From Ancylobacter amanitiformis (GTDB taxonomy: Bacteria; Pseudomonadota; Alphaproteobacteria; Rhizobiales; Xanthobacteraceae), in contig NZ_JAUSVR010000008.1 in the NCBI RefSeq assembly GCF_030814815.1, forward strand, positions 124,001 to 188,000: a stretch of DNA of 64,000 nt. The letters are read 5' to 3'. How positions within the stretch are numbered: the stretch's first letter is position 1; each line of letters starts with the position of its first letter. Below the pieces are notes generated by a model. The model saw only the letters and a list, made by a program, of their open reading frames with translations. It searched no databases and was not told where the DNA came from. The position numbers and the translations under genes were made by a program. Below are positions 51,120 to 61,060 of the stretch, in pieces.

Positions 51120-51895
51120 CGGGCATCGTCCGAGCAGAGGAAGAAGGCCGGCCCGGCAATATCCACGGGCGTTCCGGGGCGGCGCAGCGGAATGCGGCCG
51201 TGGCGGATGTAGATGTCGCGAAACCAGTCGGTTTCATGCTCGTGGCCGGCGCCCTCGGGCAACAAGGCCATCGCCGTGTCGATGAAGCCCGGTGCCAGAG
51301 CGTTGACGAGAATGCCGTCCTCGGCGAGGTCGCAGGCGAGCGCGCGGGTGAAATTGACCAGCGCGCCCTTTGCCGTGGCATAGGCGAGGGAATCGCGCGC
51401 GCCGCGCAGGCCCTGGATGGACACGATGTTGAGGATCCGCCGGCCCGCTCCCGCCCGGCGGATCAGCGGCAGCATGGCCAGCGTGACGCGGACCGCGCCG
51501 TCCTGGTTGATGTCCAGCACCCCGCGATAATGCGCGAAGCTCATCGTGTCGATGCCGGCCGTGTCGAGGATCGCCGCGTTGTTCACCACGATCTCGCAGC
51601 CTCCATGGCGCGCCGCCACCGCGCCCGCGAGGGCGGCCACCGATGCCGGATCGGCAATATCCACCCGCACCGCCATCGCCGTCGCGCCGAGACGGGCGGC
51701 AACCGCGTGCGCGCCGGCTTCGTCGATGTCGGCGACCACTACATGAGCCCCTTCCATTGCCAGCCTTTCGGCAATGCCGGCGCCAATGCCCCGCGCGGCG
51801 CCGGTGACGAGCGCGACGCGCCCGGCAAGGCGATGGGCGGCGGGTGGGGCGGCGAGTGGGGCACCGGGCGGGGCGGCGGGGGCTTGCGGTGTCAT
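51065..51895 (-). CDS. SDR-family oxidoreductase (sugar dehydrogenase-like)
   Basis: Short-chain dehydrogenase of 276 residues with an Ala/Pro-rich 20-residue N-terminal tail, TGAARGIG (31-38), D56/D58 in VADIDEA (NAD preference), NNAA (105-108) and S159/Y172/K176 catalytic residues. The C-terminus has DDARYVTGQVLMVDGG. It may oxidise an aldose such as L-fucose to the lactone at the top of the sugar-acid route. It was compared with pyridoxal 4-dehydrogenase, but the context is sugar, not B6. It is divergent from the Pot-type binding-protein gene across two AT-rich operator-like sites. Confidence 0.8.
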   Translation of the reverse strand: MTPQAPAAPPGAPLAAPPAAHRLAGRVALVTGAARGIGAGIAERLAMEGAHVVVADIDEAGAHAVAARLGATAMAVRVDIADPASVAALAGAVAARHGGCEIVVNNAAILDTAGIDTMSFAHYRGVLDINQDGAVRVTLAMLPLIRRAGAGRRILNIVSIQGLRGARDSLAYATAKGALVNFTRALACDLAEDGILVNALAPGFIDTAMALLPEGAGHEHETDWFRDIYIRHGRIPLRRPGTPVDIAGPAFFLCSDDARYVTGQVLMVDGGLSATF

Positions 51896-51995
51896 GGATC
51901 TTCCGGTCGGGTCACGAGGTGGGCGGGCAAAGCGGAGCGGACGGGACGGCGGGTCCGCGCCGCCTGCCGGCGCGCGGCAGGCATCCGATGCTCAT

Positions 51996-52140
51996 CATAA
52001 AATATGATATTTAAGATGGTCAATCACGGGCCGCGCTGAATACCGCGTCGAAAGCGAGCGAAGCCGCCGATAGGGCCGGGCTGGCGCGCAGGTAAATTCG
52101 GGTCGTGCCGATTGACGCAAAAAATAAAATATGATTTTTT
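51996..52140. promoter_or_regulatory. Two further AT-rich operator-like sites in a divergent promoter
   Basis: ATAAAATATGATATTT (51997-52012) and ATAAAATATGATTTTTT (52124-52140) lie in the 295-bp gap between the SDR gene and the Pot-type binding-protein gene. Both share the core AAATATGA with the pair at 48.9-49.0 kb. This points to one regulator controlling both divergent promoters. Confidence 0.6.
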
Positions 52141-52190
52141 TGAAATCAAGAACACAACGGCAAGCGCCGGTTCCAGACGGAGAACGCAGG

Positions 52191-53210
52191 ATGAATTGGA
52201 CGTCGAAGGCAGTTGCAGCATCGCTTACCGCGCTCACTCTCCTCGCATCGGCCGCGGCGTTCGCTGGCCCGAAGGGCGAGGTACGTCTGCTGGCCTATGA
52301 GGGCTATGCCGACCCGGCCTGGGTCGAGGAATTCGAGACGGAAACCGGCATCACCGTGAAGGTGACCTATGTCGGCGGCGTCGACGAGCAGATCGCCAAG
52401 ATGAAGGCCTCGAACGGCAAGGATTACGACGTCGTCACCGTCGATACCGCCAGCCTCAAGGCCTTCGCCGACCAGAAGCTGATCGCCCCCATCGACAAGG
52501 AAAAGCTGACCAGCGCCAAGAACCTGCTGCCGGATTTCCAGCCGATGAGCAACGCCACCTTCGGCGGCGCCACCTATGGCGTGCCATGGGCCTGGGGTTC
52601 GCTCGGCATGGTCTATGACAAGAAGACCTTTCCCACCGCGCCCGATAGCTGGGAAGTGCTGTGGGACCCGCGATTCAAGGGCAAGGTCATCTCGCTGGAT
52701 GATGCCAATAACGACATCAATTTCGGCGCCATTGCGCTCGGGATGAAGGATCCGTTCAACCTCACCGACGCGCAGCTGGCGCAGGTGAAGGACAAGCTGA
52801 TCGCCCTCAAGAAGAACCTGCTCACCTATTTCGCCGGGTTCGACGAGGGCACCACCATCTGGAGCGAGAATGACGTCGTGCTCATGTTCTCCATGGGCGA
52901 ACTCGCGGCGATCAACCTGCAGAAGAAGGGGTTCGATGTCGGCTATGTCATTCCCAAGGAGGGCGCGGTCGGCTGGCTCGACAATCTGACGGTGAGCGCC
53001 GGCACGGAGAACACCGATGCCGCCTATGCCTGGATGAACTTCGCGCTGCAAAAGAAGATCGGCGCCGACATGGCGAAGAAATACGGCTACGGCGCCACCA
53101 CCGACGCGCCGCAGGGCATGGACTATGCCAACCGGCTGATCTGGGCGCAGAATCCGGAAGATTACACGCGCCGCCAGGCCATCTGGAACGAGGTCAAGGC
53201 GGCGAACTGA
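52191..53210 (+). CDS. Pot-type ABC substrate-binding protein (SBP family 1/8)
   Basis: Periplasmic protein of 339 residues with a signal peptide ending AAAFA-GP (about residue 26), then EVRLLAYEGYADPAWVEEFETETGITVKV, YGVPWAWGSLGMVYDKK and LMFSMGELAAINLQKKGFDVGYVIPKEG, typical of PotD/spermidine-putrescine-like proteins. In sugar-acid operons such systems often carry something other than polyamines, and the ligand pocket cannot be read from sequence. The ATG at 52191 follows a purine-rich GGAGAACGCAGG. Confidence 0.85.
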   Translation: MNWTSKAVAASLTALTLLASAAAFAGPKGEVRLLAYEGYADPAWVEEFETETGITVKVTYVGGVDEQIAKMKASNGKDYDVVTVDTASLKAFADQKLIAPIDKEKLTSAKNLLPDFQPMSNATFGGATYGVPWAWGSLGMVYDKKTFPTAPDSWEVLWDPRFKGKVISLDDANNDINFGAIALGMKDPFNLTDAQLAQVKDKLIALKKNLLTYFAGFDEGTTIWSENDVVLMFSMGELAAINLQKKGFDVGYVIPKEGAVGWLDNLTVSAGTENTDAAYAWMNFALQKKIGADMAKKYGYGATTDAPQGMDYANRLIWAQNPEDYTRRQAIWNEVKAAN

Positions 53211-53295
53211 CGGCGCGTCGGCCGCGGGGCCGCGAATGGAGCGGCCCTGCCTCAACGCCGGCGGCGATCGATGCGCCGCCGTCTTCTTCCAATCG

Positions 53296-54393
53296 ATGTG
53301 TGGAACCACGCGCGTGCAGCCACTTCTCCATCTGGAAAACATTTCCAAGCGCTATGGCAGCGTGCGTGTGCTCGACGGCATCGACATCACCGTCGCCGAT
53401 AACGAGTTTCTCACCATTCTCGGCCCCTCCGGCTCCGGCAAGACGACGATCCTGCGCATTATCGGCGGCTTCGAGGGCATCGATGGCGGACGGCTGATGT
53501 TCGAGGGGCGCGACCTCGCGAGCGTGCCGATCAACCGGCGCCCGTTCAACACCGTGTTCCAGGACTACGCGCTGTTCCACCACATGAACGTGGCGGAGAA
53601 TGTCGGCTACGGGCTCAAGGTGCGCGGCCGGCCGAGGGCGGAGATCGCGGCGAAGGTCGCCGACGTTCTGGAAACCGTCGGCCTCGGCGCGCTGGGCGCG
53701 CGCTATCCCGCCCAGCTCTCGGGTGGCCAGCGCCAGCGCGTGGCGCTCGCCCGCGCCATCATCTGCGAGCCCCGCCTCATCCTGCTCGACGAGCCGCTTT
53801 CCGCGCTCGACGTGGAACTGCGCGCGCAGATGCAGCGCTTCCTCAAGTCGCTGCAGCGCCGGCTCGGCATCGCCTTCGTGTTCATCACCCACGACCAGGA
53901 GGAGGCGATCGCGCTGTCCGATCGCATCATCGTGGTCCATCGCGGCCGCATCGAGCAGGAAGGCGCGCCCGAGCAGCTCTACCGCCGCCCGCGCACGCCC
54001 TTCATCGCCGCGTTTCTCGGCGAGAACAACCTGATTGCCGGAACGCTCGCCGGCGTGCAGGGCGCCGTCTGCCGGGTGGAGACCGCCGCCGGTCCGCTTC
54101 ACGCGACGGTGGATGGCCCGGCCCCGCTGCCCGGCAGCGCCGTGCTGGTCGCGGTGCGGCCCGAGCATATCACCCTCGCAGCCGCGGCGCCCGGCGCTCT
54201 GGTCGCCGAGGTGGTGGAGATCCGGTTCCTCGGCGCCAACATCCTGATCGAATTGCGACACCCCGCGCTGCCCGACACGCTCATCAAGGTGCGGCGCCTC
54301 GCCGATGGCTCCACCGCGCGCCTGAGCCCCGGCCAGCGGCTGACGGTCGGCTGGGCGGCGGACGATGCCGCGCTGCTGGTTGCGAAGGGTTGA
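53296..54393 (+). CDS. Pot-type ABC ATPase
   Basis: ATPase of about 365 residues: Walker A GPSGSGKT, Q-loop VFQDYALFHHMNV, signature LSGGQRQRVALAR, Walker B LILLDEPLSALD, H-loop ITHDQEEA, then a TOBE regulatory domain (about residues 255-355) as in PotA. The start is uncertain: ATG 53296, GTG 53313 and ATG 53236 are all in frame and none has a strong SD. It belongs to the SBP-ATPase-permease-permease operon. Confidence 0.87.
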   Translation: MCGTTRVQPLLHLENISKRYGSVRVLDGIDITVADNEFLTILGPSGSGKTTILRIIGGFEGIDGGRLMFEGRDLASVPINRRPFNTVFQDYALFHHMNVAENVGYGLKVRGRPRAEIAAKVADVLETVGLGALGARYPAQLSGGQRQRVALARAIICEPRLILLDEPLSALDVELRAQMQRFLKSLQRRLGIAFVFITHDQEEAIALSDRIIVVHRGRIEQEGAPEQLYRRPRTPFIAAFLGENNLIAGTLAGVQGAVCRVETAAGPLHATVDGPAPLPGSAVLVAVRPEHITLAAAAPGALVAEVVEIRFLGANILIELRHPALPDTLIKVRRLADGSTARLSPGQRLTVGWAADDAALLVAKG

Positions 54394-54405
54394 GGAGGGC
54401 GCGCG

Positions 54406-55293
54406 ATGAGCACCACCTCTTCCTCCCACCGATCGGCGCGGCCCCGCCGGCGCGGCATCGTCCGCGATCTTCTGTGGCACGGCCTCAATCTCGGCCTGCC
54501 GCTGCTCTTCGTGGTGCTGCCGATCCTGTCTTTCGTGCTGGTGAGCTTCTGGACCCTCACGAACGGGCAGATCGTCCATACGCTCACCCTTGCCAATTAC
54601 CGCGCCTTCTTCACCGAGGGCAGCTATCTCCAGGTCTATCTCGGCACCGTCCTGCTGTCGGCGCAGGTGACGCTGATCAACGTGGTGCTGGCCATCGCCA
54701 TCGCGGTGTTCATCTTCCGGCGCACGCCACGGGTGCGCTTTCTCATCCTGATGAGCTTCATGCTGCCGCTGTTCATGAGCTACATCATCAAGATCTATTC
54801 GATCCGCAGCATTCTCGGCCAGCGCGGCCTGCTGAACGAGGGGCTGCTGGCGCTGGGACTGATCGACCAGCCGATCGAGGTGCTGCTGTTCTCCCGCACC
54901 GCCATCTTCATCGCGCTGGCGGTGCTGTACCTGCCCTATGCGATCCTGCCGATCTATCTGGCGCTTGACCGCATCCCGGCCAATTATCTCGCGGCTTCCG
55001 CCGATCTCGGCGCCACGCCGCTGCAGGCATTGCGCGACATCGTGCTGCCGCTCGGCCGGCCGGGTATCGCGGCGGGGGCGGTGTTCACCTTCATCCTCAC
55101 CTTCGGCGATTTCGTCACGCCGCAGATGGTGGGCGGCACGCAGGGCTTCACTTTCGGGCGCATCGTGTTCAGCCAGTTCGGGCTCGCGCTCAACTGGCCG
55201 CTCGGGTCGGCGCTGGCGGTGATCCTGCTGGCCACCACGCTGCTGGCGGTGGCGCTCGCCGGCCTGACGCTCCGCCGGGAGCATGTGCGATGA
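54406..55293 (+). CDS. Pot-type ABC permease 1 (PotB-like)
   Basis: Inner-membrane permease of 295 residues with six hydrophobic helices and the EAA loop LAASADLGATPLQALRDIVLPLGRPG. It starts 12 bp after the ATPase gene with GGAGGGC upstream, and its stop overlaps the next ATG (ATGA). Confidence 0.88.
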   Translation: MSTTSSSHRSARPRRRGIVRDLLWHGLNLGLPLLFVVLPILSFVLVSFWTLTNGQIVHTLTLANYRAFFTEGSYLQVYLGTVLLSAQVTLINVVLAIAIAVFIFRRTPRVRFLILMSFMLPLFMSYIIKIYSIRSILGQRGLLNEGLLALGLIDQPIEVLLFSRTAIFIALAVLYLPYAILPIYLALDRIPANYLAASADLGATPLQALRDIVLPLGRPGIAAGAVFTFILTFGDFVTPQMVGGTQGFTFGRIVFSQFGLALNWPLGSALAVILLATTLLAVALAGLTLRREHVR

Positions 55294-56093
55294 AGCAGAA
55301 GGCACCGCTTCTCGACACCCTGCTCGGTCTCGTCGCCGTGGCCGGCCTCATCGCGCTCTATGCCCCGCTGGTCGCGGTGGCGGCGCTGTCCTTCTTCCAG
55401 ATCACGCGGGTGCGCGGTGTGATGGGCTTCGCCCCGTTCTCGCTGGAGCCCTATGCCGCGCTCATCGCCAATGGCGAGATCCTCGCGGCGCTCGCCACCT
55501 CGCTCATCGTCGCCATGGTGGCGAGCCTCGCCTCGCTGGTGCTGGCGCTGATGTTCGCCTTCTACTTCGTCTCGGCCCGGCGCCGCTTTGGCCTGATGAT
55601 GCAGATGATGGTGTTCCTGCCCTTCCTGCTGCCACCCATCATCACCGGCCTGTCGCTGCTGATCGCCTTTCGCGAGATCGATTTCGCGCGCGGGCTCGCC
55701 ACCATCATCGTCGGGCATATCGTGTTCATCGTGCCCGTGGTCTACCGCACCGTGCTGGTGCGCCTGCAACTGCTCGGGGGCAGCCTCACCGAGGCCTCGC
55801 TGGATCTGGGGGCCTCGCGGGTGCAGACGCTGGTCCACGTGATCCTGCCGCAGATGCGCCCGGCCCTCATTTCGGGCGCGCTGCTCGCCTTCGCCATCTC
55901 CTTCGATGAAACGCTGATCACCCTCTTCGTCGCGGGATCGGAGACGACGCTGCCGATCCGCCTGTGGGCGATGATGCGGGTGGGCTTCGTGCCGGAAATC
56001 AATGCCCTGGCGACCCTCATCCTCCTCGTCACCGCGCTCATCACCCTCGCCATCGGGCTGCTGCAGCGCGGGCAGGCGGAGCGCGCGTCCTGA
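55290..56093 (+). CDS. Pot-type ABC permease 2 (PotC-like)
   Basis: Inner-membrane permease of 267 residues with six helices and the EAA loop TEASLDLGASRVQTLVHVILPQMRPA. It completes a four-component importer. The following gene is an enolase-superfamily dehydratase 82 bp downstream, so import and breakdown of an acid sugar appear linked. Confidence 0.88.
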   Translation: MKQKAPLLDTLLGLVAVAGLIALYAPLVAVAALSFFQITRVRGVMGFAPFSLEPYAALIANGEILAALATSLIVAMVASLASLVLALMFAFYFVSARRRFGLMMQMMVFLPFLLPPIITGLSLLIAFREIDFARGLATIIVGHIVFIVPVVYRTVLVRLQLLGGSLTEASLDLGASRVQTLVHVILPQMRPALISGALLAFAISFDETLITLFVAGSETTLPIRLWAMMRVGFVPEINALATLILLVTALITLAIGLLQRGQAERAS

Positions 56094-56175
56094 ACATCGA
56101 CCTGAACATCGGCGGCCCGACGCCCGCGATGCGCCGGCCCCCAACACCCACCTCTCCGGGAGAAGAAGCCTTCCC

Positions 56176-57351
56176 ATGAAAATCGAAACCGTCGACTTCT
56201 TCTATCTGGCGATGCCTGAGATCACGACCGCCGCCGATGGCAGCCAGGATGCGCTGGTGGTGCGCGTCCGCGCGGGCGGCTTCACCGGCTGGGGCGAGTG
56301 CGAGGCCGCGCCGCTGCCCTCCATCGCCGCCTTCGTCTGCCCGATGTCGCATGGCGCCTGCCAGCCCGTGCAGAACGCCGTGCTCGGCCAGCGGTTGGAG
56401 GCGCCCGCCGACATCGCCCGCATCGCCGCGCAGGTGGAATATGACAGCATGGACCTGTTGCAGGCGCCCCATACCTGGTCGGGCATCGAGATGGCGCTGT
56501 GGGACCTGCTGGGCAAGGCGCGCGGCGAGCCCGTCTGGAAGCTGCTCGGCTATGGCCGCTCCCATGCCAAGACCCCCTATGCCTCGCAATTGTTCGGCGA
56601 CAGCCCGCAGGAGACGCTGGAGCGCGGCCGCAGCGCCCGGGCGGATGGCTTCCGCGCGGTGAAGTTCGGCTGGGGCCCGGTCGGGCGCGGCACGCTGGAG
56701 ATCGATGCCGATCATTTCGCGGCGGCTCGCGAGGGGCTGGGCGCGGACGGCATCCTGCTTGTGGATGTCGGCCAGATCTTCGGCGAGGATGTGGAGCGGG
56801 CGGCGCGGCGGCTGCCGGCGCTGGAGGCGGCGCGCGCCACGTGGCTGGAGGAGCCCTTCGCCGCGAGCGCCTATGGCGAATATGCCGCTCTTGCCGCGCG
56901 CACGAGCGTGAAGATGGCGGGCGGCGAGGGTGCGCATAATTTCCACATGGCGCGCAATCTCATCGACTATGGCGATATCGGCTTCGTGCAGATCGATTGC
57001 GGGCGCATTGGCGGCATCGGGCCGGCCAAGCGCGTGGCGGATCACGCGGTGGCCAAGGGCGTCACCTATGTGAACCACACCTTCACCTCGAATCTCGCGC
57101 TGAGCGCCTCGCTGCAGCCTTTTGCCGGCGTGGCGGATGCCACGATCTGCGAATATCCGGTGTCGTTGCAGCCGCTGGCGGTGGAACTGACCGCCAACCA
57201 CATCCAGCGTGACGCCAATGGCGAGATTGCCGCGCCCGAAGCGCCCGGCCTCGGCATCGAGATCAACCCCGCCGCGCTGGAGGCCTATCGGGTGGACGTG
57301 GAGATCACCGTGCAGGGTCGGACCCTGTTCCGCTCGCCCGCCGCGGCGTGA
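56176..57351 (+). CDS. Enolase-superfamily dehydratase 2 (mandelate racemase type)
   Basis: Enzyme of 391 residues with capping and barrel domains: AVKFGWGPVG (base lysine region), ligand positions in LLVDVGQIFG (D), WLEEPFA (E) and MAGGEGAHN (E), and H in VNHTFTSNLALS. A cysteine-rich stretch near residues 35-60 is unusual. It is a paralogue of the gene at 46054 (shared K-x-GWGP motif) but clearly diverged, so the two probably handle different sugar acids. GGGAGAAGAAG precedes the ATG. Confidence 0.83.
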   Translation: MKIETVDFFYLAMPEITTAADGSQDALVVRVRAGGFTGWGECEAAPLPSIAAFVCPMSHGACQPVQNAVLGQRLEAPADIARIAAQVEYDSMDLLQAPHTWSGIEMALWDLLGKARGEPVWKLLGYGRSHAKTPYASQLFGDSPQETLERGRSARADGFRAVKFGWGPVGRGTLEIDADHFAAAREGLGADGILLVDVGQIFGEDVERAARRLPALEAARATWLEEPFAASAYGEYAALAARTSVKMAGGEGAHNFHMARNLIDYGDIGFVQIDCGRIGGIGPAKRVADHAVAKGVTYVNHTFTSNLALSASLQPFAGVADATICEYPVSLQPLAVELTANHIQRDANGEIAAPEAPGLGIEINPAALEAYRVDVEITVQGRTLFRSPAAA

Positions 57352-57363
57352 GGGGAGGCCGGC

Positions 57364-58276
57364 ATGAAACCGCCCACGTCTGCCCCGGACTGTCGGCCGG
57401 CCATCCGCCGTCCCGCCCTGCGCGTGGTGGCGCAGACCTCGGACATGCTCGGCGAGGCCCCGCTCTGGCATCCGCTGGAGGACTGCCTGTACTGGCTCGA
57501 CCTTGCCGGCGGGCGGCTGCACCGGATGGCGGCGGATGGCCATGTGGCGACGCGGCGGATCGACCGCCCCGTGCCGCTGGGCGCCGTTGTCGCCGGCCCG
57601 GCGGCGGGCTGCCTCATCCTGTCCGCGCGGGACGGGCTCGCGCTCTATGACTGGGCGAGCGACACGCTTGTCGCGCTGTGCCATCCCGAGGCGGGGCGCA
57701 GCGCCATCGGCTATAATGACGCCAAGGTCGACCGCGTCGGCCGGCTGTGGATCGGCACCAGCGATCTGGCGGAGCAGGAGCCGCGCGGCGCGCTCTGGTG
57801 CTGGACGCCGGGTCGCGTGCCGGTGCTGGCGGAGGCGGGTTTCACCGTGGTCAACGGCCCCGCCTTTTCCCCGGACGGGCGCACGCTTTACCTCAGCGAC
57901 AGCGTCGGCCGGCGGGTGCTGGCCTTTGATGTCGCCGCCGACGCCCCCGTGCTGACCCATCGCCGCGTGTTCGCCGCCATGGCGGTGGACGAGGGCTATC
58001 CGGACGGGCTGACCGTGGATGCCGGGGGCGGCGTGTGGCTGGCGCACTGGGACGGCTGGCGCATCACCCGCTTTTCGCCCGAGGGTGAGCGAATGCTGGT
58101 GGTGCCGCTGCCAGCACCGCGCATCACCAGCCTCGCCTTTGGCGGGGAGGGGCTGGCGACGCTGTTCGTGACCAGCGCGCGGCTGGATCTCGCCCCGCCG
58201 CTCATCGACGCGGCGCCGCTGTCGGGCGCGCTCTTCGCCGTGGAGGCCGGCATCAAAGGCCTGCCCGAGCGGGCGT

Positions 58277-58290
<14 letters not shown>
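57364..58290 (+). CDS. SMP-30/gluconolactonase-family sugar lactonase
   Basis: Six-bladed propeller protein of 308 residues hydrolysing aldonolactones to acids. Metal-site landmarks are the E of LGEAPLWHPLEDCLYWLD, YNDAKVDRVGRLWIGT (N, D) and EGYPDGLTVDAGGGVWLAHWDG (D). It fits between a sugar dehydrogenase (51065) and a sugar-acid dehydratase (56176) in the route. It starts 12 bp after the dehydratase stop. Its 3' end overlaps the convergent ATPase gene by 14 bp. Confidence 0.87.
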
Positions 58291-59943
<1,653 letters not shown>

Positions 59944-59947
<4 letters not shown>

Positions 59948-60888
59948 GAAAACACGATCCGCGGGAAATAGAAGGAGACGACCCAGTTCGGCATGTCGAC
60001 GATCTCGCTGATGCGCAGGTCGCCGCAGACCGAGCAGAGCATGTAGGCATCCACCGGGTTCAGGCCGTGCTCGGCGGCGAGCAGGTCGACCATCCGTTGC
60101 AGCGCCTCGCGGGCCCCGGTCATCAGGTCGGGGCCGATGCCGGTCGTCACCTCGTAGCCGGCCGCGTCGAGATGGCGCGTGACCGGGCCGGGCGTGGTGA
60201 AGCGGGGGGAGGCGAGCCGCGCGTCCTTCACCAGTTCGAGCGTCGCCTCGACATCCATCCGGCTCTCGATGGCCGTGCCGCAGACTTCGCCGTCACCCTG
60301 CGCGGCATGGGTATCGCCGATGGAGAACAGCGCGCCGGGCACCTCCACGGGAAGATAGAGCGTCACGCCTTCGCTGATGTCGCGAATGTCCAGATTGCCG
60401 CCGACGCGGCGCGGCGGCACGATGGAATGCAGGCCGGGCTCGGCGGGGGCGAGGCCGATCGTGCCGGCGAAGGGCTTGAGCGGCACGCGCCCGCCGGGCC
60501 CGTACAGAGCCGGGGTCAGCGCGCTCGCATCATATGTCCACACATGCAGCGCCGGCTCGGGAAACTGGTCGGCCAGCAGGCCGAAGCCGGGAATGTTCGC
60601 CGTCCAGCCGATGCCGGAGGGGATGAACTTGCGGATCGTCACCTTCAGCGCGTCGCCCGGCTCGGCGCCTTCAACGTAGACCGGCCCGGTCACCGGGTTG
60701 ATCCGGCTGAAGTCGAGATTGCGCACGCTCTCCACTGTCGAGCCTTCGCCCAGCTGGCCGGCGGAGGAATCGGTGCACTCGAAATGGATCGTCTCGCCGG
60801 GACGCGCGGTCAGCACGGGTGCGAAGTCGCGGTTCCAGCCGAAATGATGGCTGGCGCGATGGATCGTGTGGTTACAGGCCACGCACAT
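59944..60888 (-). CDS. Acetamidase/formamidase-family protein (second paralogue)
   Basis: Enzyme of 314 residues of the FmdA_AmdA family in a subgroup different from the gene at 40139. It begins MCVACNHTIHRASHHFGWN and has ETIHFECTDSSAGQ, GPVYVEGAEPGD, FAGTIGLAP, GDTHAAQGDGEVCG and YMLCSVCGDLR. The N-terminal C-x-x-C and the added cysteine near the C-terminus are notable. It is embedded between a Dpp-type binding protein and its ATPase, so it probably hydrolyses the amide or amide-linked compound that importer brings in. Start 60888 is preferred. Confidence 0.85.
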
Positions 60889-60935
60889 GATGGTTCTCGT
60901 TTCTGCTCGTTCACCGGAAGAGTCAGTGCAGTTCG

Positions 60936-61050
60936 ACTTCCCTCTCCCCATTGGGGAGAGGTGGCCCGCGAAGCGGGTCGGTGAGGGGCGGCGCGACTGC
61001 GAAGCGTCGAAGACCCCTCACCCCAACCCTCTCCCCGGCGGGGAGAGGGG
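60936..61050. repeat. Dispersed intergenic palindromic repeat, copy 3 (inverted)
   Basis: Same composite element as at 29.1 and 36.4 kb in the opposite orientation: CCTCTCCCCATTGGGGAGAGG then GTGGCCCGCGAAGCGGGTCGGTGAGGGG at the left, CCTCACCCC and CTCTCCCCGGCGGGGAGAG at the right. It separates the Dpp binding-protein stop from the formamidase-like gene. Confidence 0.8.
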
Positions 61051-61060
61051 GCTGCACGCC

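Noticed and set aside
44369-51895. The two SDR genes as pyridoxal 4-dehydrogenase
   Set aside because: Both have generic SDR motifs, but they lie in sugar-acid operons with FAH, dehydratase and mutarotase genes and AT-rich operators unrelated to ppaT. No specific residues point to B6.
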